Below, piece by piece: positions 47,788 through 58,910 of a stretch of DNA of 64,000 bases. The stretch covers positions 2,542,001 to 2,606,000 of the forward strand of contig NC_064676.1 of NCBI RefSeq assembly GCF_023278565.1, given 5' to 3'. Under the pieces are notes generated by a model. That model ran no database searches and was not told where the DNA came from. It saw only the letters and a program-made list of their open reading frames with translations. Both the position numbers and the translations under genes were made by a program. This DNA is from Colletotrichum lupini. Its lineage: Eukaryota; Ascomycota; Sordariomycetes; Glomerellales; Glomerellaceae. The first letter of the stretch is position 1. Every line of letters begins with the position of its first letter.

Positions 47788-48759
47788 GCTCGTTTACCGT
47801 AATTTCGTCTCTTTCGCAGTTAGAATTATAACTGGTTCACTCAAAAGTTTCCGAGGCCATTTCGACAAAATGGGATAATCTTTGATGGAAGTACAAAAAT
47901 GGAACACAGAGAATAGTGATGAGGGAGGAGAATGCGTCGCAATGTTGAAGGAGCTGACCTCACTCACCCACCGCGATGAGGTAAGCTGCCTAACCAGAGT
48001 GCCCCAAGCCACACCTAGAGACATGCGTTACGCAAGGTCCGCGGTTAACTTCCATGGATCGCCGGGCCCGTCAATGCGGGCGGGCTGCTACCTTGCCAAA
48101 AATAACCGGGGTTCTCCAGGGTCGTTGGAAATGCCCTAGTACGACGTACCTTATTTTAGTTGCCCCAGAATGTACGGTTACACGTATAGAAGGGCCGTGG
48201 TAGGAAACCAAAATACGTGAACTTGCGCAGAAAAGAAACTCAGAGTTGGAACACCAAGGCTTGCTACCGTTCCTGATGACGACGTTTACAGAGCATTACC
48301 TAAAGAGCCCGTTTCATGGGAAAACGCAATGAGAATGTCTCATGTTTCCTGCGGACGGTTTCAATTGCATGGCATACAGGGGGTTCGATGCATAAGGCAC
48401 TCGCACGTCCCAAAATGGCAGCCGCTGTGCATCCCGTCCACGTCGGTCTGCCTGCCGACTGACCGGCCCAGTGTCCGGCGCTCTCCAACCTCGGTGGGGG
48501 CTCCACTCGAGCTGGAAAGCTCAAAGTGCTTCTTCCCTGCATGAACTCAACCTACCGTAAGGTACGGATACCCGCCCGATCTTACCTAGACGCGGCTCTA
48601 CTTCCACCGTCGTCATCAGCAATAATGCATCACTTTACGCGCTAGGGCCTTGAGATAATTCTGATAGAGGAGTTCGCTTCCTGGAGCGTCTTGTTGACAT
48701 TTTCTACTTGCGGTTCTTTCTACTTTATTGTCTTTTCATCACTTCTAGGTAGCCGGTTG
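47788..48759. promoter_or_regulatory. Upstream region of TVP38
   Basis: 972 bp between the stop of the SMR gene and the start of TVP38, both on the minus strand. Holds TVP38's promoter and the SMR 3' UTR. ACCTTA/GTACGG-type elements occur near 48.15 and 48.56 kb. Confidence 0.45.
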
Positions 48760-51053
48760 TTATCGCCGTCCACTAGGCCCCTTCGGAGGATCCCTAACAA
48801 GCATCCTGACTTTGCCGTCCCCAATCTCCACACCCTGACTCAAGATATCAACCTCTTCTTTACTGTCGTCTGCACTCGACGTTCCTTCACGCGCCAACGA
48901 CTTGTCGTAGCTTCGAGCATCAATGCCCAAGATGCCACCCATATTGTTGCGATCTCCAGGGACGGAGAATTCGCGGTAGGCGTACCTCCACTCGTTCAAG
49001 AAGTTACGAATCGCCTTGCCGACCTTGTCCTTGCCGTTCTTACTGTGATGACCAGTACCGGTAATGGCGTAAATCGGTCGAGTCTCCTTGCCGTTCTCCA
49101 TTAGAACCCGCTCAAGGTATTCCACGGCTTCCTCAGGGTGAAGTCCATGCAGGTCTACATATATCTCGGAACTGTTCGCAATGCCTCTGTTGCGTTCCTC
49201 ATAGAGCTCGCGCGCTGCTTCTCGATGTGCCTTCCGCATCAAGTCATTCTCGCTCTGGCCTCGCAGACTCAGAGCTTTGGCAGCCCTAGCATCGTTCCGG
49301 TTCCATGCTTGAGCAGCGCTAGTTTAGTGGTTAGTCTGGCGAAGTATCTTTCAGAAATTGCTGCTCTTACCTCTGGAGGAACTTATTCCTGAGACCGCCG
49401 TGCTTAATAGCTTCTTGTCGAGCTTTGAGGTAGGCCTTGTTGGCTCTTTCGCCGGTTTCTAACCACGGAATGTGTTTCGGATTCTGGATCGCCTGTGCTG
49501 CCGCGCTGTTTTCCCCGTTCCGGATATTGGTTGAGCTCCCATTTCGTCCAATCTTTTTAATATCTTGGCGGAGCAAAGCCGGCCCTGGAGACGGCGACAT
49601 CTTGACGATTTCAGCAAGGGAGTTTGGTGCGTAATTTTCCTTATGATTGTGGCCGTGTCCACCCCTTTTCCCGTGGTGTTTCTTGCCTTGCTTCGCTGCA
49701 GCAGAGCCTAGAGTAGGGAATGCGTCTGCATCGTCCAGCGACGGAGCCACAAGTTCCCTCGCTTGCTGGTGTCGGCTTCCTGGGCGAGATCTAGACCGAG
49801 GGCTGTCGCTCGCGTAGAACGGCTTCAGGCCGGGTGGGGGCGTAAGCCCGATTGTAACACCTGGGCTTCCGCTATAACTGCCAATGTGATCAGGCGTGCC
49901 GGGTGGAAGTGCTGGGAACAAGTTCAGATCGGACAAGTTGGCCTGCCTTGTTGGCGGAGTACTGGCCCCGTCCAGCGCCAGCTTGTTCATTAGATGTGCT
50001 GGGTCATGGGAGAATATGCAAGTTTCGCCAGCTAGACAATTGCCCATTACCCAGTATCTTGGTAGTCATGTTAGCTGAAGTTGTACTTAAAGCTGGAGTA
50101 GGATATACTTACTTGCACAAATGATTGCTCAAGTCATGACTGAATCTGCAATCTGCCCTTAAACATTGTCCCGTGGACATGTAGAATTTGCAGATAACGC
50201 CCGACCTTTGTCCAGCTGGGGTACTGGGCCGTCCTTCTGCAGCAAGCGCCTTTCCTATCAGAGACACCTTATTGTCGTCAGGCTGCGAGCTGCTATATCC
50301 GTTCTCTTGCGCCTGACTTTCCATGATTGATGCAATCGTTGCGCTTAGGTCGTAGCCATGGAGGGCAAGAGCTGCTTCAATCTCCTCATCAGTTCGTGTC
50401 CGGCCGAGAATTGAACGCAGCATGTCATATGGAGACATGTCAGCTTGCTGTGACGACATGGAGGAAAACTCGGGCGCAGCAGCATTCAGGCCACTTGAGG
50501 TTCCGACAGATGATGTAACGCTGATAGCATCATCGGCGACAAGCCACTCCACGTTTTCCGTCTGATAGTCGCCAAAAGTTTCATGAGAAGGTGATTTGTC
50601 GTTGGCGAACTCGTATGCGTTCAAGTTCGGGCTATTGGGTATGGCGGGTGTCGCAAATGCAAGTCTCGGAGAGGGCCTCGGAGAGGAGAAGGGAGAGGCC
50701 GCAGACGATTTCGTTCTCGTGAAAGATGGAGTAAAGGAAGGAACAAAGCCTGGAGGGGCCAAAGGACTGACCCCAAGTCTGGGCGAGCCAGACAGAGGAG
50801 TGGCATTGCCGCGCCATGATGCAGGTGATGGTCGCCGCAAGATAGTCTGGCGGATAGGAGGAGGGGAGGCCGCCAGTCCACCTCCATCACGGTATCGCCA
50901 TAGGACATCCAGGATCGCATTATCTAGTGAGGAGCCATTCAGAGTCGTCTGGTTTCGCAGGAGATCTTCTAGCTTGTCCGTCTTGTCTTCATCCTCAAGG
51001 GTGACATCCTGGAGAATCGGTAGGCAGATCTCGTAATGCTCGTCGGAAACCAT
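48760..51053 (-). CDS. CUE-like, CCCH zinc-finger, DUF1771 and SMR domain protein (Cue2/N4BP2-related)
   Basis: SMR proteins of this type (yeast Cue2) cleave mRNA at stalled, collided ribosomes. Three exons: 51053..50113, 50057..49371, 49318..48760; 728 aa; introns 55 and 52 nt. After a helical N-terminus and a Ser/Pro linker there is a CUE/UBA-like helix pair (about 215-255: MLRSILGRTRTDEEIEAALALHGYD in part). Two CCCH fingers span the first junction (CKFYMSTGQCLRADCRFSH and the second one with CLAGETCIFSH). DUF1771 follows (SAAQAWNRNDARAAKAL, REAARELYEERN). The SMR domain begins at VDLHGLHPEEAVEYLERVL and carries TGTGHHSKNGKDKV. D-x-H at its start matches the catalytic motif. The first intron uses an AAG acceptor, needed to keep KYWVMGNC. 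Nuclease activity is inference. Confidence 0.9.
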
Positions 51054-52903
51054 GTTTGCGCGGTTGGAGGCCAAGACGCGGGCCTGGGTATAGCAGATAG
51101 AGGCAGCAAAGGTGCGTCAAAAGTAATGTATTGCGTGCGTATGTAACGGTTAAAGCCGAGACCGTAACGGCGCGTCTATAGATGGTATTCGGTCTTGGGT
51201 TGAAGCGGAGCAACTACTACGTAAGGCTGACGGCGGGAATGCAAAAGCAGCGGTTGTAGCGGCGTCAGGCAGGGTTTAGGTAGGAGTTGACGTCGGATGT
51301 CAGCCTTCGCGGATGGCCGTGGGGGGTTGTGTTTGAGGGTAGACGAGTTCTGTCCGCCAGCGCAAAGTCAGAACTACTAGAAGCAGGACGCGCTGAAGTC
51401 TCGTGTGTACTTGAAAGAGTAATCGAAGAAAAGCGAGCGAGTTGGCGATGGGAGCGAAGTTGGTGGGCGGGATTCGATGGTTCCGTCACATGGTTTCGGA
51501 GCCAGGGGCAGAGGGGGGATCGTCTCGAGCTTGCTGTTGAATGAAGCGGTCGGTATTACGGGCATAAAGTACGCGAAAGAAAAGAGGCTTCCCCTTTTAG
51601 GTGGGCTTGGGTTGCTCACAAACTGAGCCTTTGTTGCCAGCCGTTGAAAGGCTAATGTAGAAGCGAGACACGACGGGAGGAAAATGGGAGATTTGGAGAT
51701 GGTGGTTTGGATGGCGGAAATGCAGCCAGGTGCACGTCGTCGTTCCCCTTCAGCTGAGGACGGGGCCACTTGAGGGCGGCAGAGGTAAGGTGAGTTGCGG
51801 TCGGGTACTGGTGCGTGCGTGCTTCCTGCGCTGCTGCTGCACCGCTCCTGTGGATGCAAGGAAACAGGTTGAGGCAAGGTGAGAGAGAGAGTCTAGAAAG
51901 GTAGGTAGGAAGGGATGATGCACACCACCCACCAGCTGGCCAACAGCTCTTTGGGGGTCGGGGAACTGGGACCCGGTGTCAGTGGACTCACGCTTAGCGG
52001 GCACGTACCGGAAAGGAGCCAATCTCGAGGCACGCTAGGATAGTTAACCGGGACGTACCCCCAAGAAGCACACCTCCCAATTGCCCACCCAGTGATCCAC
52101 TGATGGGAGTCCTCAGGGACGACCACAACGGGGTGGGGAAAATGATGTACGTACCTTGCTTGGTACCTCGCCTTACCTCAAGTTCGGTAGACACCCTCCT
52201 ATCCTGGGCAGTGACATTTTCATCTAAACTGTTCGAATTCAAGAATGCCCAGGGTTCTGACTTCAGCGACAGCTTGAAGCGGGTTATGGCGTGAGACCCG
52301 ATATCTGAAGTATGAAGCTATCTACACCTGCACCCTGGAAAGAAATCCAACATCTTGGTATGCTATATGTTGTGGGTTCTTCTTGCTTTTGAGGAATTAC
52401 TCGAATACGTTTTAGACTGGAAAGGGAATATGGTAATGCTGTCTTTCCAATGTTAGATGCTAAGCGGCGAGGTACTCGGTAGCGGAACAAGATTGAAAGA
52501 CAGATTCTTGTTTATTCGGTGCTTTCATTGAAGCCGATCCTCTGTTCAGCTCTGCCCTTGCCGACCACAGTACGCCCTTTGTACTATTCTGACTCAAGTC
52601 GCTCCGTCTTAGTGAGCGAGCTGACTTTGATGACACCCGAGCAAGGTTCAACCAAGGAGCCATTCTTGTACTCTGTTTCCAAATCCCATTCGGCTGAGGG
52701 CTACCTACGAGGTGTGTCGGACAAAGCTGCGGCCAGGAGAGGGAGATACAAGGGTGGCTCTGCTTCGTCCACGATAAATCAGCCATGTCTTTGAAAACAA
52801 TGAGTGATGTACTCGAAAGACAAACACAACGAAGGGTCTCTGCCTCCCAGTATCGGACAAATCCTTGCTCTAGTACGCCGTATTGCCATGTACAATAGGC
52901 AGC
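51054..52903. other. Gene-free region upstream of the SMR gene
   Basis: 1.85 kb between the SMR gene start and the stop of the F-box/JmjC gene. The first kb is G-rich on the plus strand, hence C-rich on the SMR sense strand, like a long leader. ORFs up to 166 codons overlap antisense with no motif. A dense group of GTACGTACC/TACCTCG/ACCTCAAG-type elements lies at 52.01-52.19 kb. Confidence 0.45.
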
Positions 52904-54666
52904 TTAAGGGATTTCTTCATCATCCAGGTCATCCCCAAATCCGAAGCTGAAGCCACCTCCGTTGGCCTCTGCCTGGCTTCCGCCTACTGCTTCCTCCCAC
53001 TTCCTCTTTTTCTGGATGCTCTTCTTCTCCAGAATCCGAAGGGCCTGTTCTAATAAATCTGGCTGTTCCTGGCGGAGTCGCTCAATGAACAATACGTATG
53101 GATCAGCTACCTCTTGCTTGAAGCCAGAAACCTGGTCTGGCTTGTCCCTTAAGAATGATATGACTTCGGAGAGCTGGTTCTTCGGCACGAAGTTCTGGGT
53201 CAAGGCAATTCCGCTTTCCAAATTGACCACTAAATGCCACCATCCACTAGGCACGTGTAGAATTTCCCCCTCTTGGCAGATACCCTCGACGCAGTCGGGT
53301 GACCGACGTGCTTCAGCATGAAACTCGAGAAGCCATTCTGCGATGCTCAAGGGGCTGGTAACCTCGCTGCTGTCCTCCGAGACAATCACTCCGGGGACCA
53401 TAGCCGCGGGTGGAAACATGATCCAATATTTCGCACCTTGGATCACCGCGTTCCATGCACTTGTCCCGTTGGGGTCCTTATGAAAAGTTGATCCGCTCCG
53501 TTCAGGCCCGATGATGAGCCAGCGATGGGCAGGCCGTTCCTTTCCCAGAAGCTCGAATAAATCCGGACCAAAGCACTCCGGCTTCCAATAAGCTGCCCCC
53601 TCCTCTTGGCCAATCGTAATCTTCATCTTTTCGGCAAATTTCTTGTCGAATAGATAAAGAGGGCTCTCGTCATCGTTGTTGTTCATGTACTCGTTATATG
53701 TCGAAAAGGGCCAGTCAACAGCCTCTGCGCGGAACTCTACATCTTGGTAGCGTTTCGATATGGTATCAATAGTCCATCCGTGGCAAACGGGCCACTTCTG
53801 GATGTAGTTGGTGAGAACGAAAGGGGTATCGGTCCAGTTTTCAGAAAACTCCTCATAGGTCAGGGTTTCCATGCGCTGAATCGTGTTGCGAGTTGGTATC
53901 CTTGAGGTGAACTGCTTCAAATCTACATGGCTGCAGACAAAGGGTCTGTGTAGAACGTCGGAGAAGACATCACTGCAATCAATGACTGCTTGTTGCTCAG
54001 ACGAGAGTTTCAGCTGGGTAGCCCTCCAAGATCCTTGCCATTTGCCCTCAAATCTTCCTGAGCTGTGAGATCTAAGATTGCGTTAGTAAAGCCAATGAAT
54101 TACTAGTCAAGATACGTGATCACGGTAACGTTCTCTGATCCTTCTAGGATAAGAGTCACCAGGAATGCCCAGGCGAGTACAGCTCTTATTTTGATTGAGT
54201 AAAACCACCGGGGTGCGGATGACTCTGTAAGTCGCAGCGCTTGCCACTAGACACCAATAACACCCGATCTCATGATTTCCCTTTACTCAACAAAGTGGCC
54301 GACTTACTGAAGGAATAGCGTCTTCCACAAATCATCCGATCGGCAGAATGCGTAGAGGAACCTGGAAGTGTAGCCTAGCTTTCGAAGACGATCCTCATCG
54401 AGATACTCCAAAAGGAGCATAAGAGCCTCATCGGGCAAAATTTTCAGATATCCGATGTGTTTCCGAGCGTTCGGACGGTCCGAGAGATACTGGTTGCCCA
54501 GCGGTTTCACTCCCAAAGGATGAGTTGGAATTGACTCAGTCGACGTGACTGCATTTTCAAGGGCCTTTGAGTCATAGTCGTCGAGGCTGGTGTTGTCAGC
54601 ATGGCTGTTGGTCCGGCCATTGGATACAGTGCCATGGTGTGGCACAAATGAGGTATCGTTCGCCAT
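52904..54666 (-). CDS. F-box and JmjC domain protein (JMJD6-like)
   Basis: Fe(II)/2-oxoglutarate oxygenase fused to an F-box, so it may both hydroxylate or demethylate protein and join an SCF ligase. Two exons, 54666..54308 and 54071..52904; 508 aa. The 236-nt intron has a GTAAGT donor and a perfect TACTAAC branch 12 nt before its TAG. F-box at about 75-115 (LPDEALMLLLEYLDEDRLRK, FCRSDDLWKTLF). JmjC at about 185-425: WPVCHGW, then the iron ligands H317 and D319 (STFHKDPNGTSAW) and H399 (HVPSGWWHLV), with the 2-oxoglutarate-binding region INxQFxP-like (here LTQNFVPK). All three ligands are present, so it should be active. C-terminus is acidic after a KKRKW basic patch, perhaps nuclear. The long intron could hide a short exon. 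Confidence 0.9.
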
Positions 54667-55637
54667 GTAAGGTGGTAGGTAGGCGAGTGACTAGGATCCT
54701 TGGGTCATTGGAAGGACATTGACATGCGTATGTGCTGCTTTTGGCTAAAGGGAGGAAAAAAATAGTGACGGGGATGACGTTGGAGAAACCAGACATGCAA
54801 AAAGGTTGAAGAATCTACCTGACAGTCTAAAGTCAAAGAAGAAGGGTGTGAAAATGAGACGAGAAAATAGCTGTACAAGGAATCATGTCACTGGGCGTAG
54901 CGGCATCGCAGGTGCAGGTGGTACGAGCCGGGTGTGGGTGGCAGCAGTGCGTGGCGGACACATGCTTCGATAAACATGTTCTGTGACTCAATTAATGCAT
55001 GAAGATTGTCTAGAAGAAAATCTGGTAGGCATTCCGCCACGATGCACCCTCGAGGGGGACGGGATGGGCGACAGAGCAAAGAAAACCTAGCAGGCAAGTG
55101 CGGCTGCTGTGCCTTGTATCGTTCCTGCTATCTCCGGCCTTGCCAGCGCTGTGTCCCGCTGTCAGCAGTCTCTCATAGCTGCACTGCTAGTGGTCGCTCA
55201 TTCACTAAGGAAGGCACGGCGGGTGTGCCCTAATCACCCATCCTGCCTGTTCCGTTTAGCGCCACCTCGCTTACCGCATAAATCGAGGGGCCGCCCGCCG
55301 CCAGGAAATTTTTTACGTGGTCAAGAATTCCTGCAGCTGCTGATAAAAACTTCGTCTCCCACCCCGAACAATCAACGTGCACCATCACCCCACGAACAAC
55401 CAAACCAAACGCACCCTTTTTTCCTAGATTCAGTTCTACTCTTGCGTTTCGCCAAGAGTATCGGATCTAGTTGAGACTTTAATTCTTAGACTTCGATTCG
55501 TCGACATATTTCGCAAAACTCTCCAACGAGACGTTTGCGATTTTCCAACCCCTCGCCAAACCCCACCTTCACGACGATATTTCTAGATCCCAAGCTGTGC
55601 TTGTGATCTAGATTTTTTCCACAACACAACCGCAATC
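54667..55637. promoter_or_regulatory. Divergent upstream region of the F-box/JmjC gene and TIF1
   Basis: 971 bp between divergent starts. The 300 bp before TIF1 are strongly CT/CA-rich (CACCATCACCCCACGAAC-like), typical of promoters of highly expressed fungal genes. No specific site is claimed. Confidence 0.5.
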
Positions 55638-56764
55638 ATGGCTGACAAGGGTCTTGAGGATGTGCCTGAGGGTAAGTCTTGCGACAGCATATGAGAGAAC
55701 GTGGGCGCGGCTGTGCGAGGCTTCGTATTTCGACACTGAGGACGTCTACGAGTCGCCGACCGACCGCCTCCCCCTCCCTCTACCCAGCGCCTAGTGCATT
55801 ATTTTTTCAAGACGACAAGTCGCTAACAAATATCTCTTGTCAGGCCAGATCGAGTCGAACTACGATGAGACCGTCGACTCCTTCGATGACATGAACCTGA
55901 AGTCGGAGCTCCTTCGTGGTATGTCTTCCCGCGCTCAAAATTTTCGGGCGGAAATGCCCTCACTGTGGACTATGTTGCTGACTCTGCCTCACCAGGTGTC
56001 TACGCCTACGGTTTCGAGCGTCCCTCCGCCATCCAGCAGCGTGCCATCATGCCCGTCATCAAGGGTATGTTAAATACCTAATTGTTTTGCGAACTCCATT
56101 GCTCACGCTTTGCCCAGGCCACGATGTCATTGCTCAGGCTCAGTCCGGTACTGGCAAGACCGCCACCTTCTCCATCTCTGTCCTCCAGAAGATCGACACC
56201 AACGTCAAGGCTTGCCAGGCCCTCATCCTTGCTCCCACCCGTGAGCTTGCCCAGCAGATCCAGAAGGTCGTTGTCGCCATCGGCGACTTCATGAACATTG
56301 AGTGCCACGCCTGCATCGGTGGTACCAGCGTCCGTGACGACATGAAGGCTCTCCAGGACGGCCCCCAGGTCGTTGTCGGTACCCCTGGCCGCGTCCACGA
56401 CATGATCCAGCGCCGCTTCCTCAAGACCGACTCCATGAAGATGTTCGTTCTTGACGAGGCCGACGAGATGCTTTCTGTAAGCTATAAAAAAGACTGCAAT
56501 TTTTCTTGATTACGTGCTAACATAATCTCTCAGCGCGGTTTCACCGAGCAGATCTACGACATCTTCCAGCTTCTTCCCCAGAGTACCCAGGTCGTCCTTC
56601 TGTCCGCCACCATGCCCCAGGACGTCCTTGAGGTCACCACCAAGTTCATGCGCGACCCCGTCCGCATTCTCGTCAAGAAGGACGAGCTTACCCTTGAGGG
56701 TATCAAGCAGTTCTACATTGCCGTTGAGAAGGAGGAGTGGAAGCTCGACACCCTCTCCGACTTG

Positions 56765-56803
<39 letters not shown>

Positions 56804-56960
56804 AACACCCGCAGAAAGGTCGACTGGCTCACCGACAAGCTCACTGCCCGTGACTTCACTGTCTCCGCCATGCACGGTGACATGGACCAGGCTCAGCGTG
56901 ACCTGATTATGAAGGAGTTCCGTTCCGGATCTTCCCGTGTCCTGATCGCCACTGACCTTC

Positions 56961-56991
<31 letters not shown>

Positions 56992-57187
56992 CCTGGTCAT
57001 CAACTACGACCTTCCCGCCAACCGCGAGAACTACATCCACCGCATCGGTCGTGGTGGTCGTTTCGGACGTAAGGGTGTTGCCATCAACTTCGTTACCGCC
57101 GAGGACGTCCGCATGATGAGAGAGATTGAGCAGTTCTACAGCACCCAGATTGAGGAGATGCCCATGAACGTTGCCGACCTCATCTAA
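55638..57187 (+). CDS. TIF1: ATP-dependent RNA helicase eIF4A
   Basis: DEAD-box helicase of the eIF4F complex that unwinds mRNA 5' leaders for ribosome scanning; cytosolic. Five exons: 55638..55671, 55844..55918, 55996..56064, 56118..56476, 56534..57187; 396 aa, the usual eIF4A length. All introns (172, 77, 53, 57 nt) close in phase and lie mainly in the 5' third. Motifs in order: Q motif [15 protein letters not shown], Walker [25 protein letters not shown] (in [10 protein letters not shown], split from RGF by intron 4), [21 protein letters not shown] and [13 protein letters not shown]. The first exon carries only 11 codons and one base. Third positions are almost all C or G, the strongest codon bias in the window. 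Confidence 0.98.
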
Positions 57188-58235
57188 GTAACGAATTCAC
57201 GGATACACGCATACTTTCTCTTTGGAACGGAACAGGCCCTGTTGTCTGCCGAGATCGATCACGCACCGGATCTGGCACTGACGTTTGAGGGTGGATTTTA
57301 CTCGAGATTCATCAGGACTTGTTTGTTGATAGATCGCGGAAGGCTACCTGGCGAGTCACAGGGCGTGGCCAGCTGACCATCTTCTTGGTTGACCGCTGGA
57401 CGCGCCCCGACTCATGGGTGGAATTGAAAACTGGCTTGCATGCGGAACGGCTTACGAGTCTTTTGGCACCTTAATACCACGAAGGTGCGGCGGACTGGTA
57501 CCTAAAAGAATCATTGGCAAGGGTTCTAGTTTTTGATTTTCGGTTTCCTAGTCTCTCTGTACGTAGGGGCCACGTCACGATGAATCTTCTCTTAAAAATA
57601 CTCTCTGTGTCTCTCTTGTTCAAAGTGATTGTGCCTGAGCATACGTCGTCGCAGAACGTTACGGCGAAATGCCCCAAACTCCCCTCTTGACACTCTGATC
57701 GCAAGGCAGTATACCAGCAGGGTTCCAACGAAGGAAGCGGGGGCGAGTATGCACGAGGCTGGATACTTGGGAATGGCAGGGCGACTTGCTGCCACGACAT
57801 GGAGCATCGCCCTCGGATGTTCCACCATACAGGCTTGCCAGTGGCTGGAGTCCATTCAGACACAAACTAACACGCAGTGCGTTCAGTGAATGGGGCCGTT
57901 GAGCAAGGCCTAGCTGGGTCTTGTTATCAAGGCACTTGGAAGCAACCGCCGCCCATCAAACGAGGTTGGGCTGCGCCACGTGGGCGGGCCGTAAATTCGA
58001 TGTCTCTCTGGTCGCATCCCAGCTTGTGTAAAGGCTCTCAACGTTCGTGGCTCGACATAGCCCAGTCGGAGCCTGAGCGTGCAGTTGTGGGGCTCATGGA
58101 CGATGCGACAACATTTTCTTCTTCAGGTTTCCTTAGACCGAATTTTGTGCTGCAGTAACACAGTTTGAAAATTCTACTAAAAAATCACGATCAATCGCCT
58201 CACGTTATATCGAACTACTTAAAAAAAAAGTTCAA
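57188..58235. other. Intergenic between TIF1 and U6
   Basis: 1.05 kb holding the TIF1 3' UTR. Near 58.2 kb the sequence becomes very AT-rich (two poly-A runs), which belongs to the U6 3' flank. ORFs here overlap on both strands without motifs. Confidence 0.5.
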
Positions 58236-58240
58236 AAAAA
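58221..58240 (-). terminator. Pol III T-run terminators of U6
   Basis: Seven T (58240..58234) directly after the U6 3' end and a back-up run of nine T (58229..58221), on the minus strand. Confidence 0.85.
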
Positions 58241-58396
58241 TTGGTAGCTTCTCTTTGATTGAGCGTGTCATCCTTAGTGCAGGGGCCATGCTACTGTGAG
58301 GGAGGTTAGTGACTGTTGCACGATTCGAACCCGGTCTTTCAGAATAAACTTACATCTTCTCTGTATCGTTTCAAATTGACCAAATGCCCGAAGGCG
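58236..58396 (-). ncRNA. U6 spliceosomal snRNA, interrupted by an mRNA-type intron
   Basis: Catalytic-core snRNA of the spliceosome. Read on the minus strand: a 5' stem-loop (GCC-TTCG-GGC, 58395..58386), then GGTCAATTTGAAACGATACAG, the ACAGAGA box and exon end AGAAGAT at 58354. Exon 2 begins at 58293 with TAGCATGGCCCC, followed by the internal stem-loop region TGCACTAAGGATGACACGCTC and a 3' end GAAGCTACC running into T7. Joining the exons restores the universally conserved GAGAAGATTAGCATGGCCCC. The intron 58353..58294 (60 nt) has GTAAGT, a CACTAAC branch and ACAG. Mature RNA is about 100 nt. A TATA element sits about 26 nt upstream. Ends are approximate. Confidence 0.95.
58322..58331 (-). promoter_or_regulatory. 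Pol III B-box-like element inside the U6 intron
   Basis: GGTTCGAATC on the U6 sense strand matches the tRNA B-box consensus GGTTCGANNCC at nearly all positions and lies within the intron. In S. pombe the U6 intron also supplies a B box for TFIIIC. Function here is inferred from that parallel. Confidence 0.7.
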
Positions 58397-58709
58397 AAAG
58401 CAAGCGCAAATTTGGCCCCCTATAGAGGGCGTAAGTTCCGCACCAGTAGGTCCGTGCTCAGCGCCTGAGGCAGAGGCCATTCTTAGGCTTCATCCTCAGG
58501 CCAGAGCTCAACAACCCCTCCTCCCCCTTCACCTCAGCGAGAGAACCTGAATGTCAGTGCTGCCAAAATTTTGGTGGGGGATTTGCTGCGTTTGCGGGAC
58601 ATCGGTCTTTACCCCGCCAAACACACCAAGACCCCGTCACCACCAAAGTCATTCTCGTCGAGACTCAGTGTCGCTTACCACAAACTAAGAAGATCAATAT
58701 CTTTTCATA
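58397..58709. other. Upstream flank of U6
   Basis: About 310 bp between U6 and a small minus-strand ORF. It includes the U6 TATA box and a CT-rich tract near 58.52 kb. Nothing else seen. Confidence 0.5.
58419..58427 (-). promoter_or_regulatory. TATA element of the U6 gene
   Basis: CTCTATAG on the sense strand, about 26 nt upstream of the U6 5' stem-loop, the spacing expected of a Pol III type 3-like TATA box. Confidence 0.65.
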
Positions 58710-58910
58710 TTACCCTTCAGACTTGGTGATACACTCGACATGGCGAACATGATGTTTTTTTCGTTGAGCAACCCGGAGACACCGGTGCAGTGCATCGGCG
58801 CGCAGACGACAATTTTTTGTGGCCCGGCCGATGAGGGTTTCGAGTTGTGTGCGGGATAGACCTTGGTTGAGGGGAAGAGAAGTTTCATGCCCGGGGGATA
58901 ATTTTTTCAT
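58710..58910 (-). CDS. Possible small protein of 66 aa (uncertain)
   Basis: An intact ATG-to-TAA ORF beginning MKKLSPGHETSLPL and continuing with a basic amphipathic helix-like stretch (LSRTQLETLIGRATKNCRLR, then HRCLRVAQRKKHHVRHVE). I do not recognise it. In its favour are the regular heptad-like Leu/Ala spacing, mixed but C-leaning codons and a start context GGCGG-ATG. Against it are two A-rich homopolymers in the sequence, short length and lack of a known family. A GTAAGTCAG donor-like site sits 18 nt upstream of the ATG, so an additional 5' exon is conceivable. It could equally be chance. Confidence 0.33.
   Translation of the reverse strand: MKKLSPGHETSLPLNQGLSRTQLETLIGRATKNCRLRADALHRCLRVAQRKKHHVRHVECITKSEG

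Noticed and set aside
56078..57040. Long antisense ORFs across eIF4A
   Set aside because: Mirror of codon-biased sense exons; no domain.
58290..58360. tRNA gene suggested by GGGTTCGAATC on the minus strand
   Set aside because: The flanks cannot form a T stem or acceptor stem; the motif lies inside the intron of U6, where it fits a B-box instead.
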